Positions 1 to 5,147 of a stretch of DNA of 6,332 nt are shown one piece after another. The notes beneath the pieces were generated by a model. The model was given only the letters and a program-made list of their open reading frames with translations. It was not told where the DNA came from and searched no databases. Source of the DNA: Thermoproteota archaeon (GTDB lineage: Archaea; Korarchaeota; Korarchaeia; Korarchaeales; Korarchaeaceae); NCBI GenBank assembly GCA_015521385.1, contig WAOH01000145.1, positions 1-6,332 of the forward strand, in the 5' to 3' direction. The position numbers and the translations under genes were made by a program. Within the stretch, counting starts at the first letter, position 1. Every line of letters begins with the position of its first letter.

Positions 1-240
1 GCTGTCAGGGCAGTGTACGAGATATCCCACTTGGGGGATGTGATAGGTACCGGAGGGGTCGAGACCTGGAGGGACGCCGCTGAGATGCTGCTGGCTGGCG
101 CTAAGGCCGTGGGAGTGGGTACTTCCGTGATGACTAGAGGGTTGGGGGTCTTCCGGGAGATAAGTGAGGGCCTCTCATCATACCTTGATAGGAAGGGGAT
201 GACCGTCAGGGAGCTCATCGGGAGGGGACGAGATTGCTGA
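1..240 (+). CDS. pyrD: Dihydroorotate dehydrogenase, C-terminal part (5' end outside window)
   Basis: This is the last 79 codons of a TIM-barrel FMN enzyme that oxidises dihydroorotate to orotate in de novo pyrimidine synthesis, in the cytoplasm. Reading frame 1 is open from the first base and ends in TGA at 238-240. The visible part opens with AVRAVYEIS, like the ALR.VYE segment of the class 1 family. It then has the FMN-phosphate motifs near the barrel end: IGTGGV (nt 43-60) and, after the typical DAAEMLLAGAKAV helix, VGTS (nt 115-126). The tail GVFREISEGLSSYLDRKGM matches the usual C-terminal helix. The active-site base and most FMN contacts lie upstream and cannot be seen. The last 7 bp overlap the next gene. 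A related flavoprotein such as the dihydropyrimidine dehydrogenase PreA subunit shares this fold and cannot be fully excluded from the tail alone, but pyrD is the best reading. Confidence 0.86.
   Translation, partial: AVRAVYEISHLGDVIGTGGVETWRDAAEMLLAGAKAVGVGTSVMTRGLGVFREISEGLSSYLDRKGMTVRELIGRGRDC
221..227 (+). promoter_or_regulatory. Shine-Dalgarno for the UPF0282 gene
   Basis: GGAGGGG lies inside the pyrD coding region, 6 nt before the TTG at 234. It supports that non-ATG start, which is also the only one that keeps the conserved N-terminus of the family. Its position within pyrD suggests translational coupling. Confidence 0.7.
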
Positions 241-1085
241 GCTTCAGACTGATCGCGTTCGACAGCATGGGAGTCAGGAGCATGGCAACGGTCGTGGAGA
301 CCAAGGATGTGAAGGTCTTCATAGACCCGAGCGTGGCACTCGCCCCAAGGAGGTTCGGCCTCCCTCCCCACGACAGGGAAGTTGAGAGGATGCATGAGCT
401 GGCTAAGGTCATAGAGGAGGAGGCGCTGGACTCGGATGTCATCATCGTTACTCACTACCACTACGATCACTTCGATCTGGGTCGCAAGGTCTCCCTGAAG
501 GTTTACGAGGGGAAGTATGTCCTGATCAAGCACCCGAGGGAGAACATAAACAGGAGTCAGCGGGTGGAGAGAGCTCCCCTCTTCCTCAAGAGCATAGAGG
601 GGCTCCCCAACAGGATAGAGTTCGCTGATGGGAGGGAATTCAGGTTCGGATCCACGTCAATCCGGTTCTCCGAGGCGGTTCCCCACGGCACCAACACCAG
701 GCTGGGGTACGTCATAGAGGTCCTCGTGGAGAGCGAGGGCGAGGGGTTCCTCTTCTCGTCTGACGTGGAGGGTCCCTCCCTGAATGAGCAGGTGAGGTTC
801 ATAGAGGAGGCGGACCCCCACGTCGCCGTGATCGACGGGCCGATGACCTACATGCTCGGCTTCAGGTACTCCAGTGAGAGCCTCAGGATCTCAGAGGAGA
901 ACCTGAGGAGGATACTGGACCTCCCGTCCTTGGAGCTGCTGGTGCTCGATCACCACTTCTGCAGGGAGCTCGAGTTCAGGGAGAGGGTGCCGTCAATATC
1001 CAACAGGTTTAAGACAGCAGCGGAGGCCTCGGGCAGGAGGAACGAACTGCTGGAGGCCATGAGAAGGGAGCTTTACGGGAGGTAG
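234..1085 (+). CDS. UPF0282 (COG2248) metallo-beta-lactamase-fold predicted hydrolase
   Basis: This is a 283-residue predicted metal-dependent hydrolase of the mainly archaeal UPF0282 family; I know of no assigned substrate. The N-terminus LIAFDSMGVRSMAT is a family hallmark. The metal-binding HxHxDH motif is intact as H74-Y-H76-Y-D78-H79. Further likely ligands follow in the usual order: H151 (in VPHGTN), D177 (in SSDVEGP) and the H240-H241 pair (in LDHHF). No signal peptide or membrane segment is seen, so it should be cytoplasmic. Length is close to the family norm. The TTG start at 234 is chosen because the next ATGs (M12, M17) would remove the conserved first strand and because GGAGGGG lies 6 nt upstream. 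The start overlaps the pyrD stop by 7 bp, and tmcA begins 4 bp after its stop, so the three are probably co-transcribed. A nuclease or nucleotide-related role is only a guess from the fold and neighbours. Confidence 0.92.
   Translation: MLSFRLIAFDSMGVRSMATVVETKDVKVFIDPSVALAPRRFGLPPHDREVERMHELAKVIEEEALDSDVIIVTHYHYDHFDLGRKVSLKVYEGKYVLIKHPRENINRSQRVERAPLFLKSIEGLPNRIEFADGREFRFGSTSIRFSEAVPHGTNTRLGYVIEVLVESEGEGFLFSSDVEGPSLNEQVRFIEEADPHVAVIDGPMTYMLGFRYSSESLRISEENLRRILDLPSLELLVLDHHFCRELEFRERVPSISNRFKTAAEASGRRNELLEAMRRELYGR
1077..1083 (+). promoter_or_regulatory. Shine-Dalgarno for tmcA
   Basis: GGGAGGT straddles the last codons of the upstream gene, with 6 nt between it and the GTG at 1090. It fixes the GTG as the tmcA start. 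Confidence 0.75.
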
Positions 1086-1089
1086 GCGA

Positions 1090-3288
1090 GTGATCGATCC
1101 CGCGAGCATAGTGGAGGAGGCAATCACCAGCGGTGAGAGGAGACTGATAACGATTTCTGGGGAGGATTCCCTAGAGAGGGCATCGGAGATAGCTAGGGAG
1201 TGGCTCTCCAGGCGAGGCGGGGGAAGGGTCCTCCTAGCCACCCACAGGGGCATCGGTGCCGAGAGGGTGGACCTAGATGAGGGGAGCCTCACCTCCATAG
1301 ATTTCGATCAGACGGGGGACATCCTCGGGGGGACCTGGGATGTCCTGATAGCCGACTTCTCCAGGCAGTTCCGGGCCAACGACCTAGGAAGGTTGGTGGA
1401 GGTGGTCAGGGGTGGGGGGCTCGTGCTGTTCGCCATCCCTCCGACTGAGGAGTGGCTCTCCACCCTGACGGAATTTCAGAAGAGATTCATCGTCCCTCCC
1501 TTTGAGGAGAGGGGTGTGAGACAGCTCTTCAAGGCCAGATTCCTCTCCTTTCTCGGTAGGCCCGGTACCTTCCTCCTTGGTGATGAGGGGAGGGGACGAC
1601 TCGTCGGCAAGGTCTCCCAAGAGAGGAGGCCTCCGGAGAGGACTGGTGACCCCGTAATGGACCTCTGCGCCACCCTAGACCAGCAAAGGGTTCTCTCCTC
1701 CTTGATACAGTCCATAAATGAGAGGAAGAGGGCGTTCATACTTACGGCCAACAGGGGGAGGGGCAAGTCAGCTGTTATAGGGCTAGCTCTCGCTCACATA
1801 CTCACGAAGACGAAGATCAAGAGGGCAGTGGTGACTTCCCCGAATCTGGAGGGGATTCAGACGCTATTTGAGTTCTTGATGAGGGGCCTGGACAGCTTAG
1901 GGGTCAAGTACGAGCCCCTGATCAGGAACGGGCACATCATCGATGTGAAGTTCAGGGGACGGAATGTCTTCTTCCTCACCCCCGACAGCGCCGCCGAGGT
2001 CTCTGTCAAGTTGAAGGTGGTGGATGAGGCTGCTGCCATTCCCATCTCCACCCTTTTCAGGATCCTCCACACCAGCAGGTTCGCCGTTTTCTCGAGCACC
2101 GTGCACGGATACGAGGGCGCCGGGAGGGGCTTCACCCTGAGGTTCCTGAAGAGGGTGAGGAACTCCAATCTGCCATACGCGGAGGAGAGGATGGGGGAAC
2201 CCATAAGGTACCCGCCCGGCGATCCGGTCGAAGCCTGGCTGTACGATTTCCTCCTCCTTAACGCTGAACCGGGCGATCCCCCGAGCGGCTCCCCAGAGGA
2301 CGCGACTTACGAGGGGCTGGACCTTTCGAAAGTGAGTGAGGACTTCCTTCGGAAGTTCTACGGGATTTACGTGCTTGCCCACTACAGGAACAGGCCCAAT
2401 GACCTAGCGACGCTCTTAGATGCTCCCCATCACTTCGCTCGGGTCCTCAAGCTTGAAGGGGAACCGGTCGTCAGCCTACACATTGCGGAGGAGGGCGGCC
2501 TGCCCAACAGCGTCTTGGAGGAGATGATGAAGGGTCAGAGAGATATACCGGGCCACATGATCCCGTCCAGGGTGGTGCTGCACTACGACTTCAAGTCCTT
2601 CGGCAGGTTGAGGGGCTGGAGGATCGTGAGGATAGCCACACACCCGGATCTCCAAGGGAGGGGCTTCGGGACCCGGGCCCTAGAGGAGGTGGAATCGGAG
2701 GCCGAGAGTAAGGGGATCGACTGGGTGGGCGCTGGATTCGGGGCCACCGATGACTTGCTCAGGTTCTGGGTGAGGAACGGGTACATGCCCGTCCACATAA
2801 GTCCGAGGAGGAACCCCGTCACCGGGGAGTACAGCGTACTGGTAGTGAAGCCCCTGAGCGGGAAGGCGAGGAACCTGCTCGGAGAGGTGGTCAAGGAGTT
2901 CAAGAGACGCCTGCTCAACAGCCTCCACGATGTCTACTTCCCCCTCAATCCTCTGGTCGCGAGGCACCTCCTCAAGACCCCGGTTGGGTCCGGAAAGTTG
3001 AAGCTCAGCCAGTCCCAGAGGAGCAGGCTTCTCGGCTTCGTGAGGGGAACCTACATCTACGAGCTGGCCTCGGATGCGATATACGAGGTGGCCAAATACT
3101 ACTTCTGGCTCGGAAAGGATTGCCTGACCCCGCTGGAGGATTCGGTGCTCATAGCCAAGGTGCTCCAAGGGAAGGGGTGGGAGATGGTAAAGTCGAGGTT
3201 CGGCCTGAAGGTGGATCCATACGAGCTGTTCAGGGAGCTGATAAGGAATCTTCTAACCTGTCTGGATGGCCTTGGCGACCAGACTTAG
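1090..3288 (+). CDS. tmcA: RNA (tRNA Met) cytidine acetyltransferase TmcA
   Basis: This 732-residue enzyme uses ATP and acetyl-CoA to make N4-acetylcytidine. Bacterial TmcA modifies the wobble cytidine of elongator tRNA-Met; archaeal and eukaryotic relatives (Nat10/Kre33) also modify rRNA and other RNAs. All four parts of the family are present. The N-terminal TmcA domain covers about residues 1-190 (with DVLIADFSRQF...N near 84-98). An RNA-helicase-like ATPase follows, with Walker A TANRGRGKS at 219-227 (lysine K226) and a DEAA box at D312-E313-A314-A315. A GNAT acetyltransferase domain has the acetyl-CoA loop Q522-G-R-G-F-G527 after VRIATHPDL, followed by FGATDDLLRFWVRNGY. A helical C-terminal RNA-binding region runs from about 600 to the end. 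The start is GTG with a GGGAGGT site 6 nt upstream. The gene sits 4 bp after the UPF0282 gene. Its last 36 bp overlap the convergent methyltransferase gene, outside conserved sequence. No key residue looks lost. Confidence 0.96.
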   Translation: MIDPASIVEEAITSGERRLITISGEDSLERASEIAREWLSRRGGGRVLLATHRGIGAERVDLDEGSLTSIDFDQTGDILGGTWDVLIADFSRQFRANDLGRLVEVVRGGGLVLFAIPPTEEWLSTLTEFQKRFIVPPFEERGVRQLFKARFLSFLGRPGTFLLGDEGRGRLVGKVSQERRPPERTGDPVMDLCATLDQQRVLSSLIQSINERKRAFILTANRGRGKSAVIGLALAHILTKTKIKRAVVTSPNLEGIQTLFEFLMRGLDSLGVKYEPLIRNGHIIDVKFRGRNVFFLTPDSAAEVSVKLKVVDEAAAIPISTLFRILHTSRFAVFSSTVHGYEGAGRGFTLRFLKRVRNSNLPYAEERMGEPIRYPPGDPVEAWLYDFLLLNAEPGDPPSGSPEDATYEGLDLSKVSEDFLRKFYGIYVLAHYRNRPNDLATLLDAPHHFARVLKLEGEPVVSLHIAEEGGLPNSVLEEMMKGQRDIPGHMIPSRVVLHYDFKSFGRLRGWRIVRIATHPDLQGRGFGTRALEEVESEAESKGIDWVGAGFGATDDLLRFWVRNGYMPVHISPRRNPVTGEYSVLVVKPLSGKARNLLGEVVKEFKRRLLNSLHDVYFPLNPLVARHLLKTPVGSGKLKLSQSQRSRLLGFVRGTYIYELASDAIYEVAKYYFWLGKDCLTPLEDSVLIAKVLQGKGWEMVKSRFGLKVDPYELFRELIRNLLTCLDGLGDQT

Positions 3289-4053
3289 GTGGGTACATGG
3301 GGGAATGAACTTCTCCATCCTCCTTATATCTCCGTATATGGAGTCGACTCCCCAGCCGGCCCTCTTGAGTATCTCGGCGAGCTCCGTGGGCGTGTAGACC
3401 CTCATATCCGTGTTGACCTCCAGCTCCTTGGTCAGGTTGCCCTCCCCGTCGTCCCTCAGGATGATCCACTTGGACGTCAGCCTGGACCACAGCGGATCGA
3501 ACCTCCTCTCCTCCATGAGGACGAGGGATCCGTACCTCTGGAACGTCTTGTTACAGTACCTCCAGTCCGGGGTCTCCCTGTGAAGGGTGTTCGCTATTAT
3601 CAGGATGGCCCCGTCCTTCGCCAATGAACGGAGCTTCCTCAGTATCTCCTCGTCGGTGGTGCCGTCGTAGTAGCCCAGCGACGTGGAAACTATTATGACG
3701 GCATCGAACTTCTCGTCCTTCAGCACCTCATCGATCATCCTGGCATCGGAAACCACGAACCTAGTCCTCTCGGAGACCCTGTATCTCTCGGCCTTCTGCT
3801 TGGCATCCTCTATGAAGGGGAGGGAGATGTCGACCCCCACGACCTCGTAACCCTCCATGGCCAGGGGGATGGCCACCCTTCCGTTACCGCAGAAGGCATC
3901 CAAGACCTTACCGGAGTCCAAACCGTTTTCCCTGAGGATCCTAGCTATGGACTTGGCTATCTGCTCTCCCTCAGACCAGGTCCCGTTCATGACCTCGATG
4001 TAGAGATCGGCCCTCTCCACGAAGATCCTCTGCACCCAGCTCAGTCTGGCCAC
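3253..4053 (-). CDS. Class I SAM-dependent methyltransferase, substrate unknown
   Basis: This 266-residue Rossmann-fold methyltransferase shows the standard S-adenosylmethionine motifs in order. Motif I is VLDAFCGNGR at 50-59, an acidic residue D75 follows in VVGVDIS for the ribose, SDAR at 102-105 contacts adenine, and motif IV-like FDAVIIVSTSLGYY is at 116-129. The C-terminal half includes RRFDPLWSRL and RVYTPTELAEILKRAGW, a pattern common in uncharacterised single-domain methyltransferases. Nothing seen identifies the substrate. The GTG start at 4053 has no clear Shine-Dalgarno, but a TATA-like box about 26 bp upstream predicts transcription starting next to it, so a leaderless mRNA is likely. 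GTG codons at V7 and V12 are alternative starts. It follows the cyclodeaminase-family gene by 33 bp and overlaps the 3' end of tmcA by 36 bp, tail to tail. The overlap covers only its last few residues, beyond the conserved fold. Confidence 0.9.
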   Translation of the reverse strand: MARLSWVQRIFVERADLYIEVMNGTWSEGEQIAKSIARILRENGLDSGKVLDAFCGNGRVAIPLAMEGYEVVGVDISLPFIEDAKQKAERYRVSERTRFVVSDARMIDEVLKDEKFDAVIIVSTSLGYYDGTTDEEILRKLRSLAKDGAILIIANTLHRETPDWRYCNKTFQRYGSLVLMEERRFDPLWSRLTSKWIILRDDGEGNLTKELEVNTDMRVYTPTELAEILKRAGWGVDSIYGDIRRMEKFIPPCTHLSLVAKAIQTG

Positions 4054-4076
4054 CCATCCTATTGGGGGTTTGAAGC

Positions 4077-4084
4077 TAATAAAT
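4077..4084 (-). promoter_or_regulatory. TATA-like box for the methyltransferase gene
   Basis: On the minus strand this reads ATTTATTA, in the 33-bp gap after the cyclodeaminase-family stop codon. Its centre is about 26-27 bp upstream of the GTG at 4053, the usual archaeal TATA-to-start-site distance. Transcription would therefore begin at or one base before the start codon, giving a leaderless message and independent expression from the upstream gene. Confidence 0.5.
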
Positions 4085-4086
4085 GG

Positions 4087-5052
4087 TTAAGGGGAGAGGT
4101 CCACCTCCCTGCCCAGCCCCAGCTCCTCAGCCCTCCTGTACACGAAGGATGCGGCCGCTACATCAAGTGCCGAGGTTCCCACCGATTTGTAGAGGGTTAT
4201 CTCCTCAGGTGAGGCTCTCCCTATCTTCGAGCCAGCCAGCACCTCACCCAGTTCACCGATCACCCTGTCCCTAGGGATGAGCCCCCTCTCCAAGGGTATC
4301 TTGAGGTCACCGGCCTGGAGGGCGTCGGCCGTATCGACGACTATCCTGTCGAAGGAGGTTATCGCCGTATCGTCCAGCTCCCTGGCGTCGGGCGTGTACG
4401 CGCCGACTGCGCAGACGTGGGTGCCCTTGGTCAGGTCCCTACCGAATAGCACCGGCTCCTTCGAGGTTGTGACCGTGGCTACTATATCTGCATGCCTGTT
4501 CTCGGTGACCGCCTCCGCGTCCAGACCCCTCTTCCTCAACCACTCAGCGAGGGACTCGGCTCTCGCCCTATCAACGTCCCTCACGAAAACCCTCCTGATG
4601 GGTCTAACCTCCGGTATGAGACGGGAGTGGGACCTGCCCTGCGTCCCGGCCCCCACGATCAGGAGCGTCTCGGAATCCTCCCTCGCCATCACCTCGGCGG
4701 AGAGGGCGCTGGCGCCTCCGGTCCTATACTCGGTGATTACGGTCCCGTCCATCAGGGAGAGGGGGATCCCGGTCTCCGCATCTATAAGCAGGACGGAAGC
4801 AGGTACCGTGGGCAACCCCTTGCCCGGGTTCTCGGGGAAGACGCCAACTATCTTGACCGCAACCGCGCCCAGCTCCTCTGAATAAGCTGGCATGAAGCCT
4901 ATCCATCCTTTAGGAAGGTTGGTGGATGGTCTTGATGGGTACCAACCCCTGCCCGAAGATTTCTCGATGAGAGCCCTCTTGAGAGTGTCCAGAAAACCCC
5001 TGATGTCGCTCTCTATAGCCTCCCTCACATCGTCAGGTTGCAGGAGGAGCAT
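4087..5052 (-). CDS. Ornithine cyclodeaminase / mu-crystallin family NAD(P)-dependent enzyme
   Basis: This 321-residue cytoplasmic oxidoreductase-fold protein belongs to the family that includes ornithine cyclodeaminase, archaeal alanine dehydrogenase, mu-crystallin/ketimine reductase and pyrroline-2-carboxylate reductase. Visible marks are the substrate lysine K67 in AVKIVG, R110 in TEYRTGGASALSAE, the dinucleotide-binding G134-A-G-T-Q-G139, and the C-terminal IGELGEVLAG (265-274) and EEITLYKSVG (283-292). The segment GAYTPDARELD (217-227) resembles mu-crystallin and pyrroline-carboxylate reductases. In a gap-free alignment the position of the cyclodeaminase catalytic aspartate is Y219, so a true ornithine cyclodeaminase is doubtful. 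The most likely role is reduction of a cyclic or linear imino acid, or alanine dehydrogenase-like chemistry; the substrate is unknown. The ATG at 5052 fits the usual MLLL..DDV start and has AGGGGGT 5 nt upstream. It is divergent from the CoA-transferase gene and lies 33 bp upstream of the methyltransferase gene. Confidence 0.93.
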   Translation of the reverse strand: MLLLQPDDVREAIESDIRGFLDTLKRALIEKSSGRGWYPSRPSTNLPKGWIGFMPAYSEELGAVAVKIVGVFPENPGKGLPTVPASVLLIDAETGIPLSLMDGTVITEYRTGGASALSAEVMAREDSETLLIVGAGTQGRSHSRLIPEVRPIRRVFVRDVDRARAESLAEWLRKRGLDAEAVTENRHADIVATVTTSKEPVLFGRDLTKGTHVCAVGAYTPDARELDDTAITSFDRIVVDTADALQAGDLKIPLERGLIPRDRVIGELGEVLAGSKIGRASPEEITLYKSVGTSALDVAAASFVYRRAEELGLGREVDLSP

Positions 5053-5057
5053 GGAAG

Positions 5058-5064
5058 ACCCCCT
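5058..5064 (-). promoter_or_regulatory. Shine-Dalgarno for the cyclodeaminase-family gene
   Basis: On the minus strand AGGGGGT ends 5 nt before the ATG at 5052. It differs from AGGAGGT by one base that can still form a G:U pair with the 16S rRNA tail, so it should be functional. It implies a leadered message for this gene. Confidence 0.55.
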
Positions 5065-5108
5065 ATTTTAGGGCCGCCTCACTTATCCCGGTTCCCCTTC
5101 CGGTAGCG

Positions 5109-5117
5109 ATTTAATCT
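5109..5117. promoter_or_regulatory. Possible bidirectional TATA element between divergent genes
   Basis: GATTTAATC is symmetric around its central base, so it reads almost the same (GATTAAATC) on the minus strand. With a start site about 26 bp away on either side, the + transcript would begin near 5139, about 9 nt before the CoA-transferase ATG. The - transcript would begin near 5087, leaving a leader of about 35 nt that includes the Shine-Dalgarno at 5064-5058. Both geometries are reasonable for archaea. The rest of the 95-bp gap (5053-5147) shows no other clear operator or hairpin. Confidence 0.4.
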
Positions 5118-5138
5118 TTGAACATACAATATTACAAT

Positions 5139-5142
5139 GGTG
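5139..5142 (+). promoter_or_regulatory. Weak ribosome site for the CoA-transferase gene
   Basis: GGTG lies 5 nt before the ATG at 5148 and is complementary to part of the archaeal 16S 3' end. It is short, and the predicted transcript start falls at about the same place, so initiation may be close to leaderless. Confidence 0.3.
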
Positions 5143-5147
5143 TTTGG

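Noticed and set aside
440..460. C-box-like ATGATGA on the minus strand, considered as a C/D-box guide RNA
   Set aside because: No CTGA D box is found at a suitable distance and the site encodes the conserved metal-binding region of the UPF0282 protein.
1579..1585. C-box-like GTGATGA on the plus strand within tmcA
   Set aside because: No D box within the next 50 or so bases; the match is short and expected by chance.
1897..3168. Long minus-strand frames (1897-2382, 2680-3168) opposite tmcA
   Set aside because: tmcA is complete and intact across the region; these frames show no family resemblance and no promoter, and are explained by its codon bias.
4277..4885. 202-codon plus-strand frame opposite the cyclodeaminase-family gene
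   Set aside because: Its S/T/P/V-rich translation is the expected mirror of the real gene, with no Shine-Dalgarno or domain.
5063..5071. CTAAAATAG on the minus strand as TATA box of the cyclodeaminase-family gene
   Set aside because: A start site 26 bp downstream would fall inside the gene, after the conserved ATG, where no suitable start codon exists.
5126..5134. ACAATATTA as TATA box of the CoA-transferase gene
   Set aside because: The predicted transcript start would lie after the ATG at 5148; the element at 5109-5117 fits better.
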